Origin: Sphaerotilus uruguayifluvii
GTDB lineage: Bacteria > Pseudomonadota > Gammaproteobacteria > Burkholderiales > Burkholderiaceae_C
Assembly (NCBI RefSeq): GCF_013294065.1
Contig: NZ_JABSNM010000018.1
Coordinates: forward strand, 1 to 64,000
Direction of reading: 5' to 3'
Length of the DNA: 64,000 nt
Shown: piece by piece, positions 1-9,690 of the stretch
How the letters are laid out: the number at the start of each line of letters is the position of its first letter
Position numbering within the stretch: the first letter of the stretch is position 1
Made by a program: the position numbers and the translations under genes
Notes under the pieces: generated by a model
Databases searched by the model: none
Told to the model about the DNA's origin: nothing
What the model saw: only the letters and a program-made list of their open reading frames with translations

Positions 1-348
1 TGTGGAAGAACTGCGAGCGCTGGCTCAACACCAGCCTGCAGTTCGTCCATCTCGCCTTTCTGGCCTTGCTCCTCAGGAGATCGTGAACACGCTCTTAGCA
101 CGGCCTGCAGCCCAGCGCCGTATTCCTGCCGTCATGACCATCGAGGAAGTGGCCTCGCTGCTGCAGTGCATGCAGGGAGAAACCGGACTGCTGGCACGAT
201 TGCTCTACGGGTATTCCCAGCCCCGACGCTGGCCGTGGATCCACGCTCCGGCGTGATCTACACCCATGTCCTCAAGATGGCGGCTGGCACAACCCGAAGT
301 CCGCTGGATGCCCTGACAGCAGATAGGCCACACAGCGCAGCACCTTGA
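1..348 (+). pseudogene. Decayed integron-integrase-like tyrosine recombinase (IntI family relic)
   Basis: Three pieces of an IntI-like recombinase can be read, in two frames. Frame 2 (to about 215) gives RRIPAVMT...EEVASLL and ...LLARLLYG, matching the segment that opens the catalytic domain. Frame 1 (about 217-270) gives VFPAPTLAVDPRSGV, which fits the VFP..VDPRSG box before the RRHH region. It then runs straight into IYTHVLK and RSPLDAL and stops at 348; the Y of IYTHV is the family's nucleophile position. Two internal stretches are missing: the one after LLYG, and the one from RRHH to STTM that holds the HxLRHSFAT box. The gene cannot make an active recombinase. Its 5' part lies outside the window. 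Convergent with the ChaN-like gene. Confidence 0.75.
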
Positions 349-386
349 GCGCAGAACAGCATTGCGGTGCTGTGCTGCTGCCAACC

Positions 387-1628
387 TCACTGCAGCGCTG
401 CCGCAAAGCGCACCACCACATCCCTCACCACCCCCTCGCGCTGCACCGTCAAAGGCAGCCAGGTGCCGGGCGGCTGGCGCTGCACGAGGGCGCGCAGGGC
501 ATCGGGGCTGCGCAGCGGGCGGCCGGCGGCTTCGGTGATCAGGTCGCCCTCGCGCAGGCCGGCGGCGGCGGCCAGGCTGCCGGGGGTGACGGCGCTCAGG
601 CGCACGCCCTGCGCATCGGGCGCCATCGCGATGCCCAGGCGCGGCGGGGCGTCGTCGCGGGGCGGGTCGATCAGATAGAGGCCGTCGGCCAGCGTCTCGC
701 CCAGGGCCTGGCAGCTCTCGCCGCGCTCCCAGGTCAGCAGCGCGCCGATGCGCTGCACGCCCAGGTCGCGCAGCTGGTGCGCCACGCCGTGGCCGTCGCG
801 CACATGGCCACCGCCCAGGATGCCGACCACCAGCCGCGCGGGCTCGCGCGCCAGCTGCGCGGCGATGACCTCGGCCATCGCGCGGTCCCAGAAGGCCTGC
901 GCGCCGATGAAGCGCTCGAGCGCCTGCGGGTCCGGCGCCGGCGCGGACGAGGCCTCGGCCGCATCGCCCGGGCCGGCGTGGGACTGGAGGACCTGCGCCA
1001 GCATCTGCCGGTAGGCCGGCGGCGGCGCGGCCGGGCGGCCGACGCCTTCGCGCGCGGTCTCGGCCAGCGCGTCGAAGCCGCGCCGGCCGACCTGGGCCAC
1101 CACGCCGCGCTCGACATTGAGCGCCAGCATCGGCAGCCGGTTCATCCGGGCGAAATGGAAGAGCGGCAGGTACAGGCGGGCGTCGAAGCCCCAGACCTGG
1201 TCCCACTCCGAGCGGCGCAGGAACTCGGCCTCCGACAGCCGGCCGGCCACCCAGTCGTCGAGCACCGGCTGCAGCCGGCGCGGGAACATCTCCAGCCCGA
1301 GCGCCAGCGCCGGCCGGCGCGCATGCAGCTGCGCCAGGACCTGGAGCTGCCAGCGGTGGTCCTCGGCGCTGTCGTGGCGCTCGCCGAGCAGCACCGCCTG
1401 CGCCTCGGCCATCCAGCCCAGCAGCTCGGCGGCGGGCAGCAGGCGCGGCGCGGCGGCGGTCGGCGCCAGCCACTGGCCGGGGGGCTGGTCAGGCGCACAG
1501 AGCGCGGCCGCAGGAGGCGGCTCGGCTGCCGCGCCCGGCCCGGGCAGCATCAGCATTGGCACCAGCAGCGCCGGGAGCAGCCACCGGCGGGCCGACGACG
1601 GAACGGACGGGAGCAGCGGCAGGCGCAT
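387..1628 (-). CDS. ChaN/DUF399-family haem- or iron-linked protein with C-terminal PDZ domain
   Basis: 413 aa. The N-terminus has a basic start, a hydrophobic stretch (about 15-30) and an Ala-rich end that reads as a signal peptide, so export is likely. Residues about 65-310 are ChaN/DUF399-like: LLGERHDSAEDH at about 81-91, GLEMFPR, the FWDRAMA box and GGGHVRDGHGV near the end. In Campylobacter ChaN this fold binds haem as a dimer. Residues about 330-410 form a PDZ domain (TPGSLAAAAGLREGDLI). The PDZ fusion suggests binding to a partner peptide in the periplasm, which is inference. It lies 146 bp downstream of guaA on the same strand, with hairpins between, so it may be transcribed separately. 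Confidence 0.8.
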   Translation of the reverse strand: MRLPLLPSVPSSARRWLLPALLVPMLMLPGPGAAAEPPPAAALCAPDQPPGQWLAPTAAAPRLLPAAELLGWMAEAQAVLLGERHDSAEDHRWQLQVLAQLHARRPALALGLEMFPRRLQPVLDDWVAGRLSEAEFLRRSEWDQVWGFDARLYLPLFHFARMNRLPMLALNVERGVVAQVGRRGFDALAETAREGVGRPAAPPPAYRQMLAQVLQSHAGPGDAAEASSAPAPDPQALERFIGAQAFWDRAMAEVIAAQLAREPARLVVGILGGGHVRDGHGVAHQLRDLGVQRIGALLTWERGESCQALGETLADGLYLIDPPRDDAPPRLGIAMAPDAQGVRLSAVTPGSLAAAAGLREGDLITEAAGRPLRSPDALRALVQRQPPGTWLPLTVQREGVVRDVVVRFAAALQ

Positions 1629-1774
1629 GCGCGGGACTCCTGGAACAAGGCGAGGCGAAGACGCGAGGGGACGGCACGGCAGCCGTCCCGCCGATCATCG
1701 CACCGCGCCCTGCTGCCCCGGGCCGCGCCGGGTCAAGCCCGGTCAGCGCCGCATGCAGCGATTCGCTGCGCGAA
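1629..1774. other. guaA-ChaN intergenic region with stem-loops
   Basis: Two inverted repeats are visible. GATTCGC/GCGAATC (1760-1766 with 1770-1776) covers the guaA stop codon. GGGACGGC/GCCGTCCC (1668-1675 with 1682-1689) lies nearer the ChaN-like gene. Neither is followed by a T-run on the transcribed minus strand. They may stabilise or pause the guaA mRNA 3' end but are not convincing intrinsic terminators. Confidence 0.4.
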
Positions 1775-3382
<1,608 letters not shown>

Positions 3383-3436
3383 GTGCGAAGCGATGCGGTG
3401 CGATGGCGCCGCGCGGCCGGACCCCGTCGTCCGGGC

Positions 3437-4699
3437 TCAGACCGCGTGCGGCGCCGGATGGGTGGCGTTGGCCGGATGGAGGCGGAAGTGACGCACGGCC
3501 AGCACGAAGGCCGCCAGCGTCAGCGCGGAGCAGAGATAGAGCGGCGCGCCGATGCGCCAGTCGCCGTGGGGCAGATGCGAGACCAGGCCCAGCAGGCTCG
3601 AGCCGATGACCGGCGCGAAGACCTGCATCATGCTGTTGAGCGAAGCGACCGCGCCGAGCGCGCGCCCCTGCGAGGACTCGTCGGCGGCATTGGACACCAG
3701 CGTCTGGATCGCGGCCTGCGTCATGAAGCCGAAGACGTTCAGCCCGATGATGGCGTACATCATCCAGGCCTCGGTCGCCGCACCCCACAGCGCATAGCAG
3801 ACGGTCGACGACAGCAGGCCCAGCACGGCGATGCGCTGCGGCGTCGAGCGCTTCAGCGCCACCCGGATCAGCCCGCCCTGCACCAGCACCGACATCACGC
3901 CGATGGTGAACAGCGACCAGCCGTTCTCCTTCGGCCCCCAGCCGAACTTGAAGGTGGTGTAGAGCACCCAGGTGGTGTGCAGGATGAACTGCGCCAGCCC
4001 GGCCAGCGCGATGACGCCCACCAGCCGGCCGATGCCGTGCAGGTCGCGCAGCTGACGCAGCGAGGTCAGCGGGTTGGCCTTCTTCCAGTCGACCGGCGTG
4101 CGCCGCGACGGCGGCAGCGACTCCGGCAGCACGAAGATGCCGTACAGCGCATTGAGCACCGCCAGCCCGCCCGCGACGAAGAAGGGCAGGTGCAGGCTGA
4201 TGGCGCCGAGCAGGCCGCCCATGACCGGCCCGAGCACGAAGCCCATGCCGAACATGGCGCCGAGCATGCCGAAGCGCTTGGCGCGCTCCTCGGGCGCGCT
4301 GATGTCGGCGACATAGGCCTGCGCGACTGCCGCATTGGCCTGCAGCGCGCCGCTGACCAGGCGGATCGCCACCAGCATCCACAGCGCGGTGGCCAGGCCG
4401 GTGACGATGAAGCTCAGCGCCAGGCCGCAGAAGCCCAGCAGCAGCACCGGGCGCCGGCCGTGGTGGTCGGACAGCGCCCCGAGGATCGGCGAGCCCCAGA
4501 AGTTCGCGAAGCCGAACGCGAAGGTCACGACGCCATACCAGAAGGCATGGTCGCCCTGGTCGCCGGTGAAGGTGCCCACCAGCGGTGCCAGCACCGGGAT
4601 GATCAGGCCGATCGCCACCATGTCGATCAGCACCGTCAGCATGATGAAGGGCATGGCCGCGGCCCGTGGGCGCGGCGCCTTCGCGTCAGCAGCGCTCAC
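3437..4699 (-). CDS. MFS exporter of the TCR/Tet family, between guaB and guaA
   Basis: 420 aa from a GTG at 4699; an internal ATG at 4654 would give 405 aa. I chose the GTG because it lies 7 bp after the guaB stop with a GGAG ahead of it, and because short extensions before MPFIMLTVLIDM fit TetA-like proteins. Twelve hydrophobic segments are apparent. Motif A appears as GALSDHHGRRPVLLLG between TM2 and TM3. The motif C-like GMGFVLGPVMGGLLG in TM5 marks drug:H+ antiporters. The substrate cannot be read from sequence. Tight packing behind guaB suggests co-transcription with purine genes, so export of a nucleobase, nucleoside or drug analogue is possible but unproven. Confidence 0.85.
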   Translation of the reverse strand: MSAADAKAPRPRAAAMPFIMLTVLIDMVAIGLIIPVLAPLVGTFTGDQGDHAFWYGVVTFAFGFANFWGSPILGALSDHHGRRPVLLLGFCGLALSFIVTGLATALWMLVAIRLVSGALQANAAVAQAYVADISAPEERAKRFGMLGAMFGMGFVLGPVMGGLLGAISLHLPFFVAGGLAVLNALYGIFVLPESLPPSRRTPVDWKKANPLTSLRQLRDLHGIGRLVGVIALAGLAQFILHTTWVLYTTFKFGWGPKENGWSLFTIGVMSVLVQGGLIRVALKRSTPQRIAVLGLLSSTVCYALWGAATEAWMMYAIIGLNVFGFMTQAAIQTLVSNAADESSQGRALGAVASLNSMMQVFAPVIGSSLLGLVSHLPHGDWRIGAPLYLCSALTLAAFVLAVRHFRLHPANATHPAPHAV

Positions 4700-4706
4700 G
4701 AGGCAG

Positions 4707-6179
4707 TCACTCCAGCCGGTAGTTCGGCGCTTCCTTGGTGATCTGCACGTCGTGGACGTGGCTCTCGCGGATGCCGGCGGACGTGATCTCGACGAACTCG
4801 GCCCGGTCGTGCATCTCGGCGACCGAGGCGCAGCCGCAGTAGCCCAGCGAGGCACGGATGCCGCCGGCCATCTGGTAGATGATCGCCAGCACCGAGCCCT
4901 TGTAGGGCACGCGACCCTCGATGCCTTCCGGCACGAGCTTGTCGGCGTTCGGGTTGGTGGTCTCGTCGTTTTCCTGGAAGTAGCGGTCGGCGGAACCCGC
5001 CTTCATCGCGCCGATCGAGCCCATGCCGCGGTAGCTCTTGTACGAGCGGCCCTGGTAGAGGATGACCTCGCCCGGAGCTTCCTCGGTGCCGGCGAACATG
5101 CCGCCCATCATCACGGTCGACGCGCCCGCGGCCAGGGCCTTGGAGATGTCGCCCGAGTAGCGGATGCCGCCGTCGGCGATCAGCGGCACGCCGGTGCCGG
5201 CCAGCGCGGTGGCGACGTTGTCGATCGCGGTGATCTGCGGCACGCCCACGCCGGCGACGATGCGGGTGGTGCAGATCGAGCCCGGGCCGATGCCGACCTT
5301 GACCGCGTCGGCGCCGGCCTCGGCCAGCGCCAGCGCGGCGGCACCGGTGGCGATGTTGCCGCCGATGACGTCGACCTGCGGGAAGTTCTTCTTGACCCAG
5401 CGCACGCGCTCGATGACGCCGTGGCTGTGGCCGTGCGCGGTGTCGACCACCAGCGCGTCGACGCCGGCGGCCACCAGCAGCTCGATGCGCTCCTCGGTGC
5501 CGTCACCGACGCCGACGGCCGCGCCGACGCGCAGCTTGCCCTGCGCGTCGCGCGCGGCGTTCGGGAAGCTGGTCTGCTTGGTGATGTCCTTGACGGTGAA
5601 CAGGCCGCGCAGCTCGAAGGCGTCGTTGACGACCAGCACGCGCTCGAGCTTGTGCTGGTGCATCAGCGCCTTGGCCTCGGCCAGCGAGGCGCCCTCGCGC
5701 ACCGTGATCAGGCGCTCGCGCGGGGTCATGATGTCGCGCACCGGGGCGTCGAGACGGGTCTCGAAGCGCAGGTCGCGGCCGGTCACGATGCCGACCACCT
5801 TGCCCTCGTCGACGACGGGGAAGCCGGAAATGCCGTGGGCGCGCGACAGGTCGATCACGTCGCGCACGCGGGCGTTCGGCGCGATGGTGATCGGATCCTT
5901 CAGCAGACCGGACTCGTAGCGCTTGACGCGGGCCACCTCGGCCGCCTGCTGCTTCGGGCTCAGGTTCTTGTGAACGATGCCCATGCCGCCTTCCTGGGCG
6001 ATGGCGATGGCGAGGCGGGCCTCGGTCACGGTGTCCATCGCGGCGGACACCAGGGGCAGGTTCAGCGTGATGTTGCGCGACAGCTTCGTCGCCAGGGAGG
6101 TGTCGCGGGGCAACACCTGGGAGTACGCGGGGACCAGCAACACATCGTCGAAGGTCAGGGCTTTGCCGAGAAGGCGCAT
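4707..6179 (-). CDS. guaB: IMP dehydrogenase
   Basis: 490 aa. It oxidises IMP to XMP with NAD+, the committed step to guanine nucleotides. The start is the ATG at 6179 ([15 protein letters not shown]), preceded by GGAG at good spacing; an upstream in-frame TTG at 6200 is less likely. Two CBS domains occupy about 95-205 inside the TIM barrel. The NAD-site motif DTAHGHS is at 246-252. The catalytic loop [11 protein letters not shown] places the nucleophile at Cys303. The tail [11 protein letters not shown] and a substrate loop near YRGMGS are present. Complete and ordinary; the first gene of the guaB-MFS-guaA unit. Confidence 0.97.
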   Translation of the reverse strand: MRLLGKALTFDDVLLVPAYSQVLPRDTSLATKLSRNITLNLPLVSAAMDTVTEARLAIAIAQEGGMGIVHKNLSPKQQAAEVARVKRYESGLLKDPITIAPNARVRDVIDLSRAHGISGFPVVDEGKVVGIVTGRDLRFETRLDAPVRDIMTPRERLITVREGASLAEAKALMHQHKLERVLVVNDAFELRGLFTVKDITKQTSFPNAARDAQGKLRVGAAVGVGDGTEERIELLVAAGVDALVVDTAHGHSHGVIERVRWVKKNFPQVDVIGGNIATGAAALALAEAGADAVKVGIGPGSICTTRIVAGVGVPQITAIDNVATALAGTGVPLIADGGIRYSGDISKALAAGASTVMMGGMFAGTEEAPGEVILYQGRSYKSYRGMGSIGAMKAGSADRYFQENDETTNPNADKLVPEGIEGRVPYKGSVLAIIYQMAGGIRASLGYCGCASVAEMHDRAEFVEITSAGIRESHVHDVQITKEAPNYRLE

Positions 6180-6206
6180 GGGAAGGGGCTCCAGACGCAA
6201 AAGGAG

Positions 6207-6212
6207 ATTATA
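6207..6212 (-). promoter_or_regulatory. Candidate -10 element for guaB
   Basis: On the minus strand a perfect TATAAT occurs 28 bp upstream of the guaB ATG, predicting a short leader of about 20 nt. The -35 region at 17 bp spacing is a poor match, so the promoter may depend on an activator. It shares the 110-bp divergent gap with the DUF4124 gene. Confidence 0.5.
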
Positions 6213-6289
6213 CGGACCCGTTACAGCCTCTTCCCAGCCCTCATGAAGCGGACACGCTCCGAGCGGGGTCCCGGCACTACACTCGAATC

Positions 6290-6814
6290 ATGTTTTCGCA
6301 CTTCACGCCCCGACGACTGCTGCCCGCGACGACGATGACGCTGCTGTGCGCGATGCTGGCGCTGCCGGCCTCGGCCCAGTGGAAATGGCGCGACGCGCAG
6401 GGCCGCATCCAGTACAGCGACCGGCCGCCTCCGACCGCCGTGCCGGACCGCGACGTGCTGCAGCGGCCGGCCGCACCGACGGCCGCCGCGATGCCGGCAC
6501 CGGCCGCTCCCGCCTCCGCGGTGGCGGCCCCGCCGCCGGCCTCGGCCGCCAGCGCCGCCACGGCGGCCGGCGAGGGCCGGCGCCGCCAGGCCGCGGCCGA
6601 GCAGGAGGCCGCCGCCCGCCGCGCCGACGAAGAGCGCCAGGCGCGCCAGCGCGGCGAGAACTGCACCCGGGCGCGCGAGTACGCCCGCACGCTCGAATCC
6701 GGCCAGCGCATCGCGCGCACCGGCGAGAACGGCGAGCGCCAGTTCCTCGACGACGGTCAGCGCGGCGCCGAGCTGCGCCGCGCCCGCGAGGTCATCGCGA
6801 GCGACTGCCGCTGA
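6290..6814 (+). CDS. Exported DUF4124-domain protein
   Basis: 174 aa. A signal peptide (about 1-29, ending ALPASAQ) is followed by the short DUF4124 motif WKWRDAQGRIQYSDRPPP at about 31-49, common in small periplasmic proteins of beta- and gamma-proteobacteria. A Pro/Ala-rich linker comes next, then a charged Arg/Glu/Ala segment (about 92-130) likely helical, and a C-terminal part with two Cys (NCTRAREYARTLE and SDCR) that could form a disulfide. Function is unknown. Divergent from guaB; its last 23 bp overlap the 3' end of rnfH on the other strand. Confidence 0.75.
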   Translation: MFSHFTPRRLLPATTMTLLCAMLALPASAQWKWRDAQGRIQYSDRPPPTAVPDRDVLQRPAAPTAAAMPAPAAPASAVAAPPPASAASAATAAGEGRRRQAAAEQEAAARRADEERQARQRGENCTRAREYARTLESGQRIARTGENGERQFLDDGQRGAELRRAREVIASDCR

Positions 6815-7151
6815 CGCGCTGGCGGCCGCGCTCGCCCTGCGCGCGGTAGCGCAGCCGGCGGGCTTCCTTCGGATCGACCTTCAGCGCCCGGCAGATGTCG
6901 AGCCGGTCGCCCGGCTGCATCGGCGTGTCGGGCGCGACCGCGCGGCCGCCGATGCCGAAGGCCAGGCCGCCCTCGCCCACAGCCCCCAGCGCCGCGTGGC
7001 GCGCGGCCAGCCCGCTGGCGGCGAGCGCCTGGGCCGCCGTCGCGCCGGGCGCAAGCTGCAGCGTCACCCGGTCGACCTGGCGCGGCGCCGGACTGAAGGC
7101 GACCTCGACCTGCATCGGCGCCGGGGCGGCGCCCGCATCAGCGTCGGCCAT
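6792..7151 (-). CDS. rnfH: RnfH-family (UPF0125) ubiquitin-like protein
   Basis: 119 aa. The beta-grasp core runs from about 13 (MQVEVAFSPAPRQ) through LQLAPGATAAQALAASGL to MQPGDRLDICRALKVDPKEARRLR, the RnfH signature ending RPL/RAL.VDPK..RR. The family is small and usually encoded next to ratA, as here, where the two genes overlap by 14 bp. Its role is unclear: it was named from association with rnf genes in some bacteria, and in E. coli it has been proposed to work with RatA as a toxin-antitoxin pair. The 3' end overlaps the convergent DUF4124 gene by 23 bp. Confidence 0.85.
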   Translation of the reverse strand: MADADAGAAPAPMQVEVAFSPAPRQVDRVTLQLAPGATAAQALAASGLAARHAALGAVGEGGLAFGIGGRAVAPDTPMQPGDRLDICRALKVDPKEARRLRYRAQGERGRQRVSGSRSR

Positions 7152-7605
7152 GGACCTGCTCCGCCCGCGCGACGAAGGCGTCGACGAAGGTGTTGGCGAT
7201 GCGGTCGAACACCGGGCTCACCACCATTTCCAGCGGCCGGCTCGCGAAGGCATAGCTCAGCTCGAACTCGACGCGGCAGGCCTGCGGCCCGGCCTCCGGC
7301 CGCGAGGCCGCCGGCGTGCCGATCGGGATGAACCGCCACGAGCCGTCGAGCCGCGAGAACGGCCCGTCGACCAGGCTCATCGTGACCGACTCGCCCGGAA
7401 CATGGCTGTTGCGGGTGGTGAAGGCGTGGCGCACGCCGGCGTAGGCGAGGTGGAGACGCGCGGTCATCGCGCCGGCCTCCTCGCCGAGAATCTCCGCCTT
7501 CTGGCACCACGGCAGGAACTTGGGATAGCTGGCGACATCGACGACGAGATCGAACATCTCTCGCGGCGAGTACCAGAGGAGGACGGACTTCTTGACGTGC
7601 TTCAT
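7138..7605 (-). CDS. ratA: RatA/COQ10-like START-domain protein
   Basis: 155 aa covering a full polyketide-cyclase/START fold. It begins [20 protein letters not shown], followed by [13 protein letters not shown], the typical Coq10/RatA opening, and ends with the helix around [17 protein letters not shown]. In E. coli RatA has been reported to block 70S subunit association when overproduced; eukaryotic relatives bind ubiquinone. Which role applies here cannot be told. It is the first gene of the ratA-rnfH pair and diverges from smpB across a 47-bp gap holding a perfect inverted repeat. Confidence 0.9.
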   Translation of the reverse strand: MKHVKKSVLLWYSPREMFDLVVDVASYPKFLPWCQKAEILGEEAGAMTARLHLAYAGVRHAFTTRNSHVPGESVTMSLVDGPFSRLDGSWRFIPIGTPAASRPEAGPQACRVEFELSYAFASRPLEMVVSPVFDRIANTFVDAFVARAEQVHGRR

Positions 7606-7623
7606 ACAATGCCCGGATTGTAT
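7604..7623. promoter_or_regulatory. Inverted repeat in the ratA/smpB divergent gap
   Basis: ATACAAT (7604-7610) and ATTGTAT (7617-7623) are perfect inverted copies separated by GCCCGG. Each arm contains TACAAT, a near-consensus -10, one on each strand. The left arm touches the ratA start codon, so ratA transcription from it would be almost leaderless. It may be a pair of back-to-back -10 boxes or an operator. Confidence 0.45.
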
Positions 7624-7652
7624 TGAGTCCCAGAACGAACCCGTCCCACCCC

Positions 7653-8120
7653 ATGAGCATCGTCGAGAACCGGAAAGCGCGCTTCAACTACCACATCGAG
7701 GAACGCTTCGAGGTGGGCGTGGTGCTGCAGGGCTGGGAGATCAAGGCCATCCGCGCCGGCCAGGTGCAGCTCACCGACGGCTACGTCGTGCTGAAGGACG
7801 GCGAGCTGTTCATGATCGGCTGCCGCATCAACGCGCTGCGCTCGGCCTCGACGCATGTGCGCCCGGAGGCCGACCGCACCAAGAAGCTGCTGATGAAGAA
7901 GGACCAGATCCGGCGCCTGATCGGCAAGGTCGAGCAGAAGGGCTTCACGCTGGTGCCGCTGGACCTGCACTACAAGGGCAGCTACGTGAAGGCCGAGATC
8001 GCGCTGGCCAAGGGCAAGGCCGAGCACGACAAGCGCGACACCGAGAAGAAGCGCGACTGGGAGCGCGAGAAGGGCCAGCTGATGCGCACCAAGGTCTCCA
8101 GCCCGCGCCGGGACGACTGA
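7653..8120 (+). CDS. smpB: SsrA-binding protein
   Basis: 155 aa. It binds tmRNA and brings it to stalled ribosomes for trans-translation. The ATG at 7653 ([20 protein letters not shown]) fits the family start; an upstream in-frame TTG is not needed. Conserved features visible: the beta-barrel with [15 protein letters not shown], the RNA-contact segment [42 protein letters not shown] and a basic tail ending KVSSPRRDD. The ssrA RNA gene is not in the window. Confidence 0.97.
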   Translation: MSIVENRKARFNYHIEERFEVGVVLQGWEIKAIRAGQVQLTDGYVVLKDGELFMIGCRINALRSASTHVRPEADRTKKLLMKKDQIRRLIGKVEQKGFTLVPLDLHYKGSYVKAEIALAKGKAEHDKRDTEKKRDWEREKGQLMRTKVSSPRRDD

Positions 8121-8135
8121 TAGGCCACAGGCGCC

Positions 8136-8654
8136 TCAGGCCGGGTCCAGCCGCCGCAGCGCCACCTCCACCGGTGGCGGCGCCTTCAGCGTCTGCACGA
8201 TGACGCAGTAGCGCTCGGCCAGCTTCAGCAGCGTGGCGAGCTGCTCGTCGGAGGCATCGGAGTCGACCTCGAAGCGCAGCCGCAGCGCCGTCAGCCCGAC
8301 CGGCACGTCGCGCGCCAGCCCCAGCGTGCCGCGGAAGTCGCTCTCGGCCTCGACGACCACGCGCGCGGTGCGCATGACGACGCCGGTGGCGGTGGCCACG
8401 ACATTGAGCGTCACGCCCGCGCAGGCCGCGATCGACTCCAGCATCAGGTCGCCCGAGCAGGCCTCGCCGCCGCCGCCGCCCGCGGCCGGATGCAGGCCGG
8501 CGTCGAAGGCGGCGAAGCGGGTCTCGATGCGGCACGAGGGCCGATCCGGATAGAGCAGCGCCTCGGCGCGGAAGGTCTGGCGCGCGGCGGCCGGCTCGGC
8601 GCGGTAGCGCTCCTTGATCGGCGCCTGGCGCTGGCGCAGTTCCTCGGGGGTCAT
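8136..8654 (-). CDS. OsmC-family protein
   Basis: 172 aa from the ATG at 8654 (MTPEELRQRQAPIKERYR). OsmC/Ohr proteins reduce organic peroxides with two cysteines. The pair is visible here, one in LMLESIAACAGVTLN and one in AERYCVIVQTL. An additional Cys lies in EACSGDLM. The length is somewhat above the usual 135-145 because of the N-terminal extension. It resembles the OsmC-like subgroup rather than Ohr; the reductant and true substrate are not deducible. Convergent with smpB, 15 bp apart. Confidence 0.8.
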   Translation of the reverse strand: MTPEELRQRQAPIKERYRAEPAAARQTFRAEALLYPDRPSCRIETRFAAFDAGLHPAAGGGGGEACSGDLMLESIAACAGVTLNVVATATGVVMRTARVVVEAESDFRGTLGLARDVPVGLTALRLRFEVDSDASDEQLATLLKLAERYCVIVQTLKAPPPVEVALRRLDPA

Positions 8655-8889
8655 CGGCGATGTCTCCTGTGCGGGATGCGAATGTCGTTGTGGTCCGGGA
8701 CAGTCCGATGATGACCGCGCGCCCGCCCCCGCGCCACCGGGAACGCCCTTGTCGACGCCGGCCGCGGCGTTGCGCCACGTCAATGCGGGGACAGGGCAAA
8801 GGGCTAGAACGGAGGCACACCACACAAGGGGGATCCACCATGGACATGATCCGATCAATGTTCGGCCCGTCGTACGCCTCCTGGCAGGC

Positions 8890-9570
8890 GTGGGCAGCTC
8901 GGCGCTGGCGCGCGATATGGCCAACTGGATCGGCGCGCCGGTTGCGGCGGTCGTGTGCAGCGATGGCCTGTCGGACGTGATGTCCGAGGGCATGGGCGGC
9001 TGGTTCTGGTTCGGCTGGCGCAACCGCATGCTGCACGCCGCGCAGAGGCTCGGCGACTTCAGCACGGCACTGGCCACCTCGGTGCTGTCGTTCACGCCCG
9101 CGCTGCAGCAGGATGTGGAAGCGGTCGCCACGCTGCTGGCGCATCCGGAAATCCGCTCCATCGAGCTGATCGTCGGGCACTCGAAGGGCAACCTGATGCT
9201 GTGGGAAGCCCTGCGCAAGCTGCCCGACACGGTGCCCTTCCGCACCCCGATCGTCACGCTGGGCGCGCGCATCCGCATGCCCGACCGCTGCACCGAGATC
9301 CACGACGTCATCGGGGGCGCCGACCTGCTGGGCGAACTCAACTCGCACCCGGACATTCCGGCCGATCTGGTGATTCCCGGCGCGGGCCATCACACCAGCG
9401 ACGGGCCCATTGCACCCGCGCTGCAGTTCCTGCGCCAGGGCAAGGCGCTGGACGTGACCGAGGTGCTGGACAAGCTGGTCATGACGCACGGGCTGAAGCG
9501 CCCGGAGGCAGCGCGCACCATCGCCCCGGCACCCGCACCCGCGACGGCGGAGCAGGTCGAGGTCGACTGA
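8890..9570 (+). CDS. Alpha/beta-hydrolase-like protein, 5' end probably frameshifted
   Basis: About 226 aa if started at the GTG at 8890, or 217 aa from an ATG at 8917. A nucleophile-elbow motif GHSKG occurs in IELIVGHSKGNLMLWEAL, and a likely late His in VIPGAGHHTSDG, as in lipase-like hydrolases. Neither start has a good ribosome site. A strong one (AAGGGGG) precedes an ATG at 8840 in another frame, which encodes MDMIRSMFGPSYASW before running out of phase. Joining that start to the main frame would need a small indel near 8880, so the gene may be broken or the base call wrong. Function unassigned. Confidence 0.5.
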   Translation: MGSSALARDMANWIGAPVAAVVCSDGLSDVMSEGMGGWFWFGWRNRMLHAAQRLGDFSTALATSVLSFTPALQQDVEAVATLLAHPEIRSIELIVGHSKGNLMLWEALRKLPDTVPFRTPIVTLGARIRMPDRCTEIHDVIGGADLLGELNSHPDIPADLVIPGAGHHTSDGPIAPALQFLRQGKALDVTEVLDKLVMTHGLKRPEAARTIAPAPAPATAEQVEVD

Positions 9571-9586
9571 AACGTCCTGCTGCGCG

Positions 9587-9676
9587 TGGATCCTCGCCTT
9601 CGCGAGGATGACGGGGACATGCGCGAGGAAACGCGCCGAAACGCGCCGTCATGCCCGCGCAGGCGGGCATCCATGC
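9587..9676. repeat. Pair of inverted REP-like hairpin repeats
   Basis: Two copies of a CGTCAT...GGCGGG.ATCCA-type element lie in opposite orientation. Copy 1 folds as ATCCTCGC/GCGAGGAT (9590-9597, 9602-9609), copy 2 as ATGCCCGC/GCGGGCAT (9651-9658, 9663-9670), each with a 4-nt loop. They fill the gap between convergent genes and may also help end both transcripts. Such elements are dispersed in many proteobacterial genomes. Confidence 0.7.
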
Positions 9677-9690
9677 CGGACACCCCGCCG

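Noticed and set aside
1668-1689. GGGACGGC/GCCGTCCC stem as a guaA terminator
   Set aside because: No T-run follows on the transcribed strand, so it was kept only as part of the intergenic description.
6190-6206. ACGCAAAAGG near guaB as a PurR box
   Set aside because: Only one half resembles the PurR consensus; the second half-site is absent.
7592-7620. TTGACG as the -35 box of a smpB promoter
   Set aside because: At 17-18 bp spacing the matching -10 would be GGATTG or GATTGT, which is weak; the TACAAT box lies only 7 bp away. Not strong enough to call.
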